A stretch of DNA of 64,000 bases from Puniceicoccaceae bacterium (GTDB lineage Bacteria > Verrucomicrobiota > Verrucomicrobiia > Opitutales > JAFGAQ01). The stretch lies in NCBI GenBank assembly GCA_028285755.1, contig JANQOQ010000004.1, positions 62,001 to 126,000 on the forward strand, given 5' to 3'. Under the pieces are notes generated by a model that saw only the letters and a list, made by a program, of their open reading frames with translations, was not told the origin of the DNA and searched no databases. Each line of letters opens with the position of its first letter. Position 1 is the first letter of the stretch. Position numbers and translations under genes: made by a program. Of the stretch, positions 32,688-41,415 are shown piece by piece.

Positions 32688-35285
32688 ATGAAAAGGGGAT
32701 TACACTATAAATTACTGGCATTATGCCTCGGTGCATTTATCTGCATATCAACCATTGCGCAGGACGCACCCATTGCCGAGTTGGAAGCCTTCATCTCAGA
32801 GGAAACCTCTGCTGAAGATACTGACTCGTTACTACCTACTGAACGCAGCATTGATTCTGTCTTTTTTGCTGACATGTCGATCCTTGAGACTCCGCGCTCG
32901 GTATTGACGATCAGCCCGGAGACTATGAAGCAGTTCCAGATCAAGAACTTCGATGATCTGGCAAAAATCGGTGCGGGAACCGAGCGTGTCAACTTCTACG
33001 GTATTGCCGGTGCTCCGGTGATTCGCGGTTGGCAGGGCGGCACTTACTTCAACGGAATGCAACGTGCCTTCCAACGAAATGAAATGCCCACTTCATTCGG
33101 TTCTTTGGATGCGCTGAATATCATTAAAGGTCCGGCACCAGCACAGTATTCACCTTCACACGTCGGGGGTTACGCAAATATGATTCCAAAGTCACCTTAC
33201 TTCGATGAGTTTCGCGGTTCTGTGAAGCTGGAAGTGGGCTCGTGGAGTTACTTCAATGTGCAGGCAGACGTGGGTGAACCTACCTTGATCTTTGGCCTGC
33301 CTTCTGCGTATCGTATCTCAATTACTGCACAGCAGTCTGAATCTTTCTACGATCGTATCAATAATGATTACTTCTCTATCTATGGTGCCATTAAAACGCG
33401 TGTAAGTGACACCATTCGTATCTTTACCGGTGCTGAGTATTTCCAGTTTAAATCCAATGAAAATGCGGGCTGGAACCGTCCTTCTCAGAACCTGATTGAT
33501 AATGGCGAATACGTAATTGGTGAGCCGCTTAGCTTAGTCCGCGCAAGTAACGGAGGGGTTGCCGAGCGGGGTATCATTGATGGGTTGACCTTTGATTTCG
33601 GCGGCATACCCGCTGAAAACCGTCCCCTTTTCCGCGCGCTGGTAGTTCCTGAGGCTGTTGTAGACACTTCAGGTATTAGTGATGATCTAAAATCACTGCT
33701 TGTGGATATGTCGGACTCAGCGACACGTGATCTTGTATATACTGGTACACCCGACGATATCGCACGCACGACTTCCGGTTATGTTTACACACCTGAGTAC
33801 TTTCAGGCAGGCGGAACCGTGTTTACGACTCCTATTGACGCAAGCACGGTCCTCTCTGACGATGCAGACTTTGCGGACTCCTTGGACTTCATCTACTTCT
33901 TCGATATTATTGGTACACCGAGCGAGGACTTTACCTGGACCAACAAATTCTTCTTCGAGTATCTGGAAACCCGTAAATTGTCATCCTACGGTTACGGTTT
34001 TGACAGTGACCAAATGGTTATCGCAGATCGTCTGATTTTCACCAATGATCTCGAACTCGGCGGCATCCAGGTAGATCTCGGCTATGGCGCAGAACTTCGC
34101 TACAGTGAGGCGCTACAGCTTCAGGATTTCTGGACTGAACCATTTGCCCGTCGTGACATCTCAACCGGATTCATAAGTGCTAATTCGGTAATTTTAGCAG
34201 GCCCTCAGGTCGATCCCAATACGGGTAACAATTACTGGGGTGGCGGATTTGGCGCAGGTGGCCCGGGCGGCCATGCTGCTAAGTCAGAGCTCCTTCAGGG
34301 AGGACTCTTTGCTTACGGTGACGTAGAATTCAGTGATATGTTTTCTGTATTGTTTGGTCTTCGCCAGGAGTTTGCTGATTACGAGACAGTGGTACCCGAT
34401 CAACCCACTGACATTGCAGATGCTGAAGTGGAGGGTGACATCGACTTCTTTAACTGGAGCATTAACCCAGTGCTGAAACTTACGGATGAGGTCTCTCTTT
34501 ACGGTGCATACCAGGAAGCGACTACGATAGTGCCCACACAAGGGGGTGCGATTCTGGGTGACGGCAACTTCGGGGATGCTGAACTCATCGAGTATGGTGC
34601 TAAGTTTTCTTTGATCGAGGATACCCTCTTCGCGAGTGTTGCTTACTACGAGTGGGAGCAAACCAGCTTCTCAGATCGTGAAGCCACTTCCGACCAGTTT
34701 GAGTCAGAAGGTTTCGAAGTAGAAATGACCTGGAAACCCACCGATAGTTTCACACTGATCGCATCCTTTGATGATCGTGAAACCAAGAAAGTATCTGATC
34801 TGAATTTCCGTACCGTGCCCTTCTCTTTGATGGATCCGACCGGTGCGGGTAACGAAGAGATAGGTATAGCACTTGAGTCCGGCATCCTTGGCAGTCAATT
34901 TTCTGCTGCAGTCGGTGGGTTTACACCCGAAGGAGGAAGCCCTTCAGGTAACCCGGATCAGATCGTTCCCGGATTTCCTGAGACTACTCTCAAGCTATTC
35001 GGTATCTACGAATTTGACAACGGTTTTGGCGTGTCCGGGGGTGCAAGCTTCCGCAGCGACTACTATCACAACTACGACCGCACACTCCTCATCGATGAGA
35101 GCACGATCGTAAATGCGAACATATTCTACAAAGCCGAAAAGTATGAAGTGATCATCTCCGTAGAAAATCTTACCGGAGAAGACTACTTCGTAGGGTCAGA
35201 CCCTGAGTTTGCAGCAAACACACTCATAACCAAGGCACCGGATGAGCCGGAGTTCCGCCTGACTTTCACCTATTTCTTCGATTAA
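32688..35285 (+). CDS. TonB-dependent outer-membrane receptor
   Basis: The 865-residue product starts at the ATG at 32688 (MKRGLHYKLLALC...), with GGAAG upstream; an upstream in-frame TTG lies inside the promoter region. After the Sec signal comes the acidic segment ELEAFISEE...LLPTERSI and SILETPR, nearly the same as in the receptor at 1-2280. The plug has ALNIIKGPAPAQYSPS and the barrel ends in FRLTFTYFFD with the C-terminal aromatic residue required for outer-membrane insertion. It closes the rightward catabolic arm and would import that arm's substrate. A strong bidirectional terminator follows. Confidence 0.93.
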   Translation: MKRGLHYKLLALCLGAFICISTIAQDAPIAELEAFISEETSAEDTDSLLPTERSIDSVFFADMSILETPRSVLTISPETMKQFQIKNFDDLAKIGAGTERVNFYGIAGAPVIRGWQGGTYFNGMQRAFQRNEMPTSFGSLDALNIIKGPAPAQYSPSHVGGYANMIPKSPYFDEFRGSVKLEVGSWSYFNVQADVGEPTLIFGLPSAYRISITAQQSESFYDRINNDYFSIYGAIKTRVSDTIRIFTGAEYFQFKSNENAGWNRPSQNLIDNGEYVIGEPLSLVRASNGGVAERGIIDGLTFDFGGIPAENRPLFRALVVPEAVVDTSGISDDLKSLLVDMSDSATRDLVYTGTPDDIARTTSGYVYTPEYFQAGGTVFTTPIDASTVLSDDADFADSLDFIYFFDIIGTPSEDFTWTNKFFFEYLETRKLSSYGYGFDSDQMVIADRLIFTNDLELGGIQVDLGYGAELRYSEALQLQDFWTEPFARRDISTGFISANSVILAGPQVDPNTGNNYWGGGFGAGGPGGHAAKSELLQGGLFAYGDVEFSDMFSVLFGLRQEFADYETVVPDQPTDIADAEVEGDIDFFNWSINPVLKLTDEVSLYGAYQEATTIVPTQGGAILGDGNFGDAELIEYGAKFSLIEDTLFASVAYYEWEQTSFSDREATSDQFESEGFEVEMTWKPTDSFTLIASFDDRETKKVSDLNFRTVPFSLMDPTGAGNEEIGIALESGILGSQFSAAVGGFTPEGGSPSGNPDQIVPGFPETTLKLFGIYEFDNGFGVSGGASFRSDYYHNYDRTLLIDESTIVNANIFYKAEKYEVIISVENLTGEDYFVGSDPEFAANTLITKAPDEPEFRLTFTYFFD

Positions 35286-35319
35286 TATAGCACTCAGGAA
35301 AAATACTTCCGCTAAAACA

Positions 35320-35345
35320 AAAGCCCTGCTTAATTGCAGGGCTTT
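35320..35345. terminator. Bidirectional Rho-independent terminator
   Basis: Stem AAAGCCCTGC (35320-35329), six-base loop, and GCAGGGCTTT (35336-35345), flanked by A-rich sequence on the left and a T-run on the right. It lies 35 bases after the receptor stop and before the end of the convergent FAH gene, so it can end transcription from both sides. Confidence 0.9.
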
Positions 35346-35385
35346 TTTTAATGTCTCTATAAAAAGTTAGAATATGAGAGGTGCG

Positions 35386-36090
35386 CTATGCTTCCAAAAC
35401 CACAGAACGTTTTAGCTGGCCTATACTCTCAATGCTAACTACTACGTCATCGCCCTCCTGCAAATAGACGGGAGGTTTTTTAGAATGCCCTACTCCGCCC
35501 GGGGTTCCGGTCAAGATGACGGTCCCAGACAAAAGCGTGGTGCTGCCTGATAGAAACACAATGATCTCCGGGATACCGAATATCAAATCTGAAAGTCTGC
35601 CCTGCTGACGTAGCTCCCCGTTAACATGGGTCGTAAGGCTGAGCGATTTAGGATCCGGGATAGAATCGGCACTAACAAGCTCAGGACCCAGGGGAGTAAA
35701 CGTATCGAAACCCTTACCTTTGGTAAATTGTCCACCCCCAAGTTCAAACTGCCAGTCACGTGCAGTTACATCGATAGACGCCGTGTAGCCTGCAACGTAA
35801 CTCATGGCATTCTCCAGCGTAGCGTTCTTACAGGTTTGCCCGATAATAACTGCCAGTTCCCCCTCATAGTCCACCTTGGCACTGGAGAGACCCGTGGGTA
35901 TCTCAATAGGTTCGCCTGCAACTGTGGCGGAAACAGAGGGCTTAGAGAAGAGCAACGGTCGCTTAGGGATCTCCAGCCCAATGGACTCTGCATAACTGCG
36001 ATAGTTCAACCCTATCCCATAGATCGCAGGAATACGCAGATCACCCAGACTTTTGAGCGGCAGTTGAGATTCAAAGTAGTCCCGGCTCAT
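35386..36090 (-). CDS. Fumarylacetoacetate hydrolase-family protein
   Basis: This 234-residue protein has the FAH fold. The metal-binding segment is DYEGELAVIIG at about residues 71-81, followed by ASIDVTARDWQ, KGFDTFTPLGP and TGTPGGVG near the end, as in YcgM-type acylpyruvate hydrolases, 2-hydroxyhepta-diene-dioate isomerases and oxaloacetate decarboxylases. Its ATG overlaps the stop of the TPR gene by one base (TAATG), so it is the last gene of the TonB2-type operon, which is unusual for a metabolic enzyme. It might act on the carbon skeleton of an imported compound or be a housekeeping detoxifier; the substrate is unknown. Confidence 0.88.
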   Translation of the reverse strand: MSRDYFESQLPLKSLGDLRIPAIYGIGLNYRSYAESIGLEIPKRPLLFSKPSVSATVAGEPIEIPTGLSSAKVDYEGELAVIIGQTCKNATLENAMSYVAGYTASIDVTARDWQFELGGGQFTKGKGFDTFTPLGPELVSADSIPDPKSLSLTTHVNGELRQQGRLSDLIFGIPEIIVFLSGSTTLLSGTVILTGTPGGVGHSKKPPVYLQEGDDVVVSIESIGQLKRSVVLEA

Positions 36091-37463
36091 TATCGACCCA
36101 GGACACGCTCAAGCTGAGAGATGTAGTCGCTGATGAAGCGCTGATCATCAATGGATCGCGCCTGCTTCAAATACTCGAGTGCATTTGCGTATTCACGCTG
36201 GCTGACAAACAAACGGGCAAGCGCAATGCAGGCCTTCCATTCAAACTCATCCACCTTAACGGCGGCCTCGTAGGCAAATTGCGCAGCAACAATATCGCCC
36301 CGCTCCCGGTAAAAATCTCCCAAAGTAAGTTGTGCTTCCCCATTGAGTGGATCACGGTCAACGACCTCTTCCAAAATAGCAAAGGCCTCATCCGAGTTTC
36401 CCTGTGCAAGTGCAACCCGTGCCTGCAAAGTCAGCACATCGAGTTGCTCATCCGGGCTGGCCGCAGATAAATCACTCTCAGAGAGAGTTGAGAGCAACTC
36501 GCCGGATTCGTCAACCGAACCACGGGCAAGCAGGCTTTGCGAGAGTTGAAGCACCTTTTCCAAAGTCATTGTGCCTGTCTTAAAGGCATCCTGATAAGCG
36601 ACAACCGCAAGCTCGGCCATCCCCTCATTCAGATATAGATCTCCGAGTAATGTAAGACTCGCCGTGGTAGCCTGCCCCATGTCTCTCAATACTTCCAAAT
36701 TAGCGATCGCGTCTTCATATTGGCTCAGCAGCAGAAATGAATTGGCCTGCTGCGTCCAAAGGTTGGCCTCGTTTGGACGTTGTTTCAACATATCGTTAAT
36801 ATACGCGATGACCTGTTCGTTTTGATTGGACTGCACTAGAGCATTGAGTTTACCAAACTGCCAGTCACGGCTATCCGGCTGATACATAAGCGCATTGCGG
36901 TACGCATCAAGAGCAATTTCGGGATAACCCATGCTCAAATACGAATAGCCGATCAATCCGAAGAGGCCCCCATTGCCCCCTCCTATTTCCAGGGCTTTTA
37001 CCAGGTATTCGATTCCACTCTCAAAGTCGGAGCGTTGAACGTAGGCCAGCCCTAAATTCTGGTATGCCCGATAAAAGTTGGGAAATTTGCGAATCGCAGT
37101 TAAGTAATACTGGGTAGCGCGTGAGATATTTCCATCCTGCAAGTAAAGTGAGCCGAGCGTATAGTCCAACGCGGCACTGTACGGAGTGCCTTCTTCATCT
37201 TGAGGATTCTGGCTAATATAAGCTTCTATCTGGCTAATGGCCGAACGTCGGTTACGTTCCATGCTGGGTGCAACCGCTGAGAATAATTCTGCCTCCGGTT
37301 GCGTGATCTGCGGATTGATGGATAAATCAAACCCGTAGGAACCTATGAATCGTTCCACGAATTCTGGATTATCAAAGCTGTTCTCTGTGAGAGGATATGG
37401 TGCCTCCAGAGCTACTAACTGAGTAGATATGGATAACAGTGCGATTCCAATAGTTTTTCTCAT
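36090..37463 (-). CDS. TPR-repeat protein of the TonB2-type operon
   Basis: The 457-residue protein starts at the ATG at 37463 (MRKTIGIALLSIS); a longer frame from 37565 would overlap tonB by 95 bases. A Sec signal precedes a series of about ten TPR units, for example ALDYTLGSLYLQDGNISRATQYYLTAIRKFP, AYQNLGLAYVQRSDFESGIEYLVKALEIGGG. Repeats such as AQLTLGDFYRERGDIVAAQFAYEAAVKVD lie near the end. In Vibrio and relatives, TonB2 operons end with a periplasmic TPR protein of this kind, thought to stabilise the transduction complex. It lies 7 bases after tonB. Confidence 0.9.
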   Translation of the reverse strand: MRKTIGIALLSISTQLVALEAPYPLTENSFDNPEFVERFIGSYGFDLSINPQITQPEAELFSAVAPSMERNRRSAISQIEAYISQNPQDEEGTPYSAALDYTLGSLYLQDGNISRATQYYLTAIRKFPNFYRAYQNLGLAYVQRSDFESGIEYLVKALEIGGGNGGLFGLIGYSYLSMGYPEIALDAYRNALMYQPDSRDWQFGKLNALVQSNQNEQVIAYINDMLKQRPNEANLWTQQANSFLLLSQYEDAIANLEVLRDMGQATTASLTLLGDLYLNEGMAELAVVAYQDAFKTGTMTLEKVLQLSQSLLARGSVDESGELLSTLSESDLSAASPDEQLDVLTLQARVALAQGNSDEAFAILEEVVDRDPLNGEAQLTLGDFYRERGDIVAAQFAYEAAVKVDEFEWKACIALARLFVSQREYANALEYLKQARSIDDQRFISDYISQLERVLGR

Positions 37464-37470
37464 AATAAAA

Positions 37471-38145
37471 TTAAGCATTAAATCCGAATGGGAGCACATA
37501 ACGTGCATTAACAGCTTCGCCGTTCTTTTTAGGAGGAGTCCATTTCCATTGTTCGACTGCCTCAATGGCAGGTCGGTTTAACTCCCGGTCCGATGTTTCT
37601 AAAATTTGAATGACTTCAGTATTTCCTTGCTCGTCAATTTTGATTTCAATACGCAGGCGACCGTCAATACGTTCACGTTTAAATCGTGTGGGAACTAACA
37701 TTGCAACTTGCTTTAGTGGTCTCGGTAATTCATCCAAATCCTTAACGTCGAAGAGCTGGATGTCTTCCATTGCGTCCGGCTGCACGGCAAAGCCGCCAAA
37801 GCCAAATCCTCCGCCCATGGCATCTCCAATACCGGCCTCCAGGGCGACTTCCAGCTGCGAAAAATTAAGCATCGGTGGAGGGGGTTGGATTTCAGGCGGT
37901 GTTTCCTGCTCTTCAATTTCCTCCGGCGGCTCTTCTACTTCTGGCGGAGGGGGCGGTGGAGGCGGCGCCACTTCTACGGAACGTATTTCGGGTCCACCAT
38001 CCGTTAATGCGGTAATAAATTGGGTAAAGGGGATCGCAAATAAGATAATTCCTGTCGTAGCCGTTGCATAAAAAACGATACGAAACAAGCCACCACCACT
38101 CCGCGGCTGCTTATAAAAGGGTATCTTTTCCGGATCAGGACTCAT
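37471..38145 (-). CDS. tonB: TonB2-type energy transducer
   Basis: A 224-residue protein with one N-terminal membrane span (about residues 20-45, IVFYATATTGIILFAIPF), then a proline-rich periplasmic stretch (eight prolines, then EEPPEEIEEQ and PPEIQPPPP), a glycine-rich segment (GGGFGFGGF), and the C-terminal TonB domain (about residues 140-224, RLRIEIKIDEQGNTEVIQIL to VEQWKWTPPKKNG). The linker has acidic residues in place of the usual Pro-Lys repeats, as in short TonB2 proteins. It would power all three receptors in the window. Gap to exbD is 5 bases. Confidence 0.93.
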   Translation of the reverse strand: MSPDPEKIPFYKQPRSGGGLFRIVFYATATTGIILFAIPFTQFITALTDGGPEIRSVEVAPPPPPPPPEVEEPPEEIEEQETPPEIQPPPPMLNFSQLEVALEAGIGDAMGGGFGFGGFAVQPDAMEDIQLFDVKDLDELPRPLKQVAMLVPTRFKRERIDGRLRIEIKIDEQGNTEVIQILETSDRELNRPAIEAVEQWKWTPPKKNGEAVNARYVLPFGFNA

Positions 38146-38150
38146 GCTAA

Positions 38151-38555
38151 TCAGGTGTCAGTGGATATGTTTACTGCAGAAGCGCCCGCAAGTTTTGCTT
38201 CGTCGATCACACGTACCAGCAGCTCCGTGCGGACGGATTTGTCAGCCTGAATGATAACGGGCATATCCTCTTGCTGAGTTAAGCGGCGTACCGTGGAGCG
38301 CACTCCCGTAGGCCCTATTTCACGACCTCCATAAATTACTTTTCCTTCAGCCGTAATAGCGATCAGAATACTGTTCTTTTCCAGGTCGATGGCACTGGCT
38401 GCCTGAGGTTTGCTGACCTCTACGCCCGTTTCCTCTACGAAGACCGTAGTCACGATGAAGAAGATCAAAAGGATGAATACCATATCAATGAGAGGCGAGA
38501 TATTGATGTCCTCAGATTCGCCTTCATTGGATGAAAATCGTCGTTTAATTGCCAT
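38151..38555 (-). CDS. exbD: ExbD-type proton-channel subunit
   Basis: The 134-residue protein has a single span near residues 18-40 ([23 protein letters not shown]), with the conserved aspartate in [12 protein letters not shown] that carries the proton. A periplasmic domain follows, ending [19 protein letters not shown], typical of ExbD/TolR. The length is standard. It is 3 bases downstream of exbB. Confidence 0.94.
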   Translation of the reverse strand: MAIKRRFSSNEGESEDINISPLIDMVFILLIFFIVTTVFVEETGVEVSKPQAASAIDLEKNSILIAITAEGKVIYGGREIGPTGVRSTVRRLTQQEDMPVIIQADKSVRTELLVRVIDEAKLAGASAVNISTDT

Positions 38556-38558
38556 AAA

Positions 38559-39170
38559 TTATGCGTTTTTAGTTTTCTTGGATTCCAGTTCCTGGAATCT
38601 TCGCAGCGTGAAGATTTCGATGTGCATGATAAAGTTTTCAAGCCATTGCTGCTTCTTGCGCAGGTTACTCAGCATGATGTAGCCGGGAATTGCGAGTATG
38701 AGCCCGGTCTGCGTGGTGATGAGTGCTTCGGAGATACCCCCGGCCACTACATCCACCGCTTGGCCGGTGCTGTTGGCAAGGCCACGAAAAGTCGCCAGCA
38801 TCCCAACGACTGTTCCCAGCAGCCCCATCAAAGGTGCTGTAGATACCAATATGGCCGAATAACGCATCCGCGATGAAATGCGGATGAGATGGGAGGCGCG
38901 GATCTCATCCACCCGGCTGCGTATATCATTGGAGGATTGGACGCCGTCCTGCACGTAGTGCACGATCTTTCCCAGCTCTCCTTTTGCATCTTCAGGCCGC
39001 TCAATCCAGTGCTCCCATTCATTAGGATCAGACTTTGCATAATCATGCTTGCTGAAATACACATAGAGCTCGAAAATGCCAAAATACATGACAAAGGAAA
39101 GGAGAGCGAGGGGGATCATTAAATACCCACCGGCACTCCAAATATTCCAAACCTGTTCTAGTACTTCCAA
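38559..39170 (-). CDS. exbB: ExbB-type proton-channel subunit
   Basis: This 203-residue protein has three spans and the MotA/TolQ/ExbB domain. Conserved stretches are LVSTAPLMGLLGTVVGMLATF (about residues 107-127) and GGISEALITTQTGLILAIPGY (about 143-163). The only plausible start is a TTG at 39170, preceded by GAGGATTCAGG; the first internal ATG would delete the first membrane span. It follows the TtpC-like gene by 18 bases. Confidence 0.92.
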   Translation of the reverse strand: MEVLEQVWNIWSAGGYLMIPLALLSFVMYFGIFELYVYFSKHDYAKSDPNEWEHWIERPEDAKGELGKIVHYVQDGVQSSNDIRSRVDEIRASHLIRISSRMRYSAILVSTAPLMGLLGTVVGMLATFRGLANSTGQAVDVVAGGISEALITTQTGLILAIPGYIMLSNLRKKQQWLENFIMHIEIFTLRRFQELESKKTKNA

Positions 39171-39188
39171 CCTGAATCCTCGCTCGTG

Positions 39189-40556
39189 TTACTTGCTGTT
39201 TGCAAACAAACCGTTGATGAAGCTCATCGAAATCTTCTCAAGATTTGCCAAAGTACTCTTTGCCTGGCGACTGAGAATCGCGTAGGCAATCAGGGATGGA
39301 ATCGCCACAATCAGCCCAAACTCGGTGGTGATCAATGCCTCCGAGATACCCCCAGAAAGTTGCTTCGCGTCCCCGGTTCCGAAAATGGTAATCAACTTAA
39401 AGGTATTGATCATACCCGTAACAGTACCCAGAAGTCCCAATAGCGGGGAAACAGCCGCAGTCACCTGAATGAAAGGCAGCAGGCGCTCCAGCTTGGGCTG
39501 CAAGGTTACGATATTCTCGATCATCATTTCTTCCAGGATTTCCTTCGGCTGATCGGAGCCTTCTACACCATTTACGATCAAGTCATTTGCCGGTGTGGGC
39601 AGCGCACGTGCCTTGGCGAGTGCTTCATCTTTATTGCCCGCCTTCAAATCAGCAATAATGGGGCGAATATCCACATTTTTGCCAATCGTCATACGGGAAT
39701 TTTCGATAAATTTAAAGATGGAGAGTGTAGTGGCTACGAAAGCGAAGCCCAGTATCGGAAAGATCCAGATTCCCCCTTTTGCAATGTGTTCGGTGAGCGA
39801 CTCCTCGGTCTGTTGAATTGCCATCGCACGTCCCAGGGTTGAGTCTACAGGCAGTGTGCCTGTTCCGCTTCCTATGACCTCATCGATATTGCTTTGAAAT
39901 CCATCAAGCGCATACAGTACTGGCACATCTGTCTCTCCCTTGATCAGCATACCGCCCTGCCCTTGTCCGCTAAAGAATGCCGTGGGACCATACAAAATAA
40001 CCTGACCGTTGAGCAATTGCCCATCACTGACTGCCTGTCCATCGAGTATGGCTGCGCCTACGTTTTCATCTACATGATCAATCCCATCCTGAAGGGCCGC
40101 CAGGAGAACTTCCCACTTATCATTTTGCGTAAGGCTGGGATCATCAACCGATGAGAAGGCACTCGCCAGCGTATCCAAATATTTAGGAAGCTCAGCCGGA
40201 TGTAAGCGGGACTCCAGTGAGGATAAATACTCAACCATGAGATTATTCAGATAATCTACCTCGTCCTGGCGGGCCTTAATATCTGCTTCCAGCGAATTCA
40301 GGTCCAGTGATGAACTGTCGCGCAACCGAGCCGCGCGGTTTGCCTCCAGGCGCAGTTTTTCCACCGATTGCTGGAGCTCACGCAACCGGGTTGCCATCGG
40401 GATTTTTTCCTCTGCAATGGTATTACGCTGCTCACTCAGTATTTGAGTAGCCTCCTCGAGATCCGTCTGCACGTCCTGGATCATACCGTTGATGGATTGC
40501 CCCATAAGACTCACCGACGCCGAAAAAATAGTAGTTATCGCAATTATGTGCTTCAT
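39189..40556 (-). CDS. TtpC-like long ExbB homologue
   Basis: The 455-residue protein carries a Sec signal (MKHIIAITTIFSASVSLMG), a long periplasmic region with coiled-coil character (about residues 25-130, for example LRELQQSVEKLRLEANRAARLRDSS), and a C-terminal MotA/TolQ/ExbB domain (about residues 265-445). The latter has ILEEMMIENIVTLQPKLERLLPFI and AAVSPLLGLLGTVTGMINTF, then GGISEALITTEFGLIVAIPSL. This is the layout of TtpC, the extra component needed by TonB2 systems in Vibrio. It starts 18 bases after the DUF3450 gene ends and precedes exbB. Confidence 0.92.
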   Translation of the reverse strand: MKHIIAITTIFSASVSLMGQSINGMIQDVQTDLEEATQILSEQRNTIAEEKIPMATRLRELQQSVEKLRLEANRAARLRDSSSLDLNSLEADIKARQDEVDYLNNLMVEYLSSLESRLHPAELPKYLDTLASAFSSVDDPSLTQNDKWEVLLAALQDGIDHVDENVGAAILDGQAVSDGQLLNGQVILYGPTAFFSGQGQGGMLIKGETDVPVLYALDGFQSNIDEVIGSGTGTLPVDSTLGRAMAIQQTEESLTEHIAKGGIWIFPILGFAFVATTLSIFKFIENSRMTIGKNVDIRPIIADLKAGNKDEALAKARALPTPANDLIVNGVEGSDQPKEILEEMMIENIVTLQPKLERLLPFIQVTAAVSPLLGLLGTVTGMINTFKLITIFGTGDAKQLSGGISEALITTEFGLIVAIPSLIAYAILSRQAKSTLANLEKISMSFINGLFANSK

Positions 40557-40574
40557 ATTAAAATACTCTTAGCG

Positions 40575-41330
40575 TTATTTGATCTGCACCGGTACGGGTG
40601 TGAAACCTGCCTCATCAATGCCCTGATATACCTCAATCGCGTTTACAATGTCGGAACGATTCTCCTGAGACTCGATCCATTCCCATCCATCCGCATTGGG
40701 TAACCCATAGCCCGCTGATGCACCGCTCGCGTCTGCATAGATTGCTCCGCCCAGCCCGAAGTAAAGGGTTTTCACTTCAACCGTTGCCCCCCCACTCTCA
40801 CGGAGCTCGGTTATGACCGTGATACCGGAGTTAAATTTATCTGCCTGAGATAATATCCCCACAATGGATTGTAGACGTTGGCTCGACGGTAGATTGCCCG
40901 GCTCTTCTTCAGTAGGTATGCGATTGTACAAAGGCTCTACGGTTTGTTGCAAAGGTTCAGGAAAGCGCGCATAGAGGGCTCTCACTTGTTCTTCCAGTCC
41001 CGGAAGTGATTCCTCAAGAGTGCTGGAAGCTTGGAGAAGCTTACTTCGCTGGTCTTCCAGAGTCGTGCGCTTTTCATCCGCAGTTGAAAGGAATTCCTCG
41101 TTTTCCTCGATACGTGCGGTCAAATCGACCTCTTCCTGCTCAAGCACCTTGAGCATATCGGAAATTACCGCTTTCTCGACTTTCCACTCGGCAGCTTCCT
41201 CGCTTGTAATCTTCTTAACGGCAACCCATTCCTTGAATATCGCGCGGAGTTCATCCGGTGTTTCAGCGATTACGCTCTTGACCCCTATCGCAATCAATAT
41301 CAAAAACCCAAAACTTAAATTCAATTTCAT
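40575..41330 (-). CDS. DUF3450-family periplasmic protein (TonB2 operon)
   Basis: A 251-residue exported protein (Sec signal MKLNLSFGFLILIAIGVKSVIA) dominated by a coiled coil (about residues 45-115, LKVLEQEEVDLTARIEENEEFLSTADEKRTTLEDQ and onward in the sequence). The C-terminal part has the family pattern LYFGLGGAIYADASGASAGYG and GWEWIESQENRSDIVNAIEVYQG. DUF3450 genes stand directly ahead of ttpC in TonB2 operons of other bacteria, and this is the first gene of the operon. Specific role unknown, presumably part of the periplasmic transduction assembly. Confidence 0.88.
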   Translation of the reverse strand: MKLNLSFGFLILIAIGVKSVIAETPDELRAIFKEWVAVKKITSEEAAEWKVEKAVISDMLKVLEQEEVDLTARIEENEEFLSTADEKRTTLEDQRSKLLQASSTLEESLPGLEEQVRALYARFPEPLQQTVEPLYNRIPTEEEPGNLPSSQRLQSIVGILSQADKFNSGITVITELRESGGATVEVKTLYFGLGGAIYADASGASAGYGLPNADGWEWIESQENRSDIVNAIEVYQGIDEAGFTPVPVQIK

Positions 41331-41415
41331 ATCAGTATTAGAAAAGCAACTAGCGGATTTTATACCAGTTCAATATTAGCTAGCATTATTACACGAATAA
41401 CAGAAGCGCAAGTCT

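Noticed and set aside
41352-41367. Sigma-54-like TGGTATAAAATCCGCT ahead of the TonB2 operon
   Set aside because: Spacing fits, but the -12 box is CCGCT and the same bases read equally well as an extended -10 sigma-70 promoter (TGGTATAAA). Too ambiguous to list.
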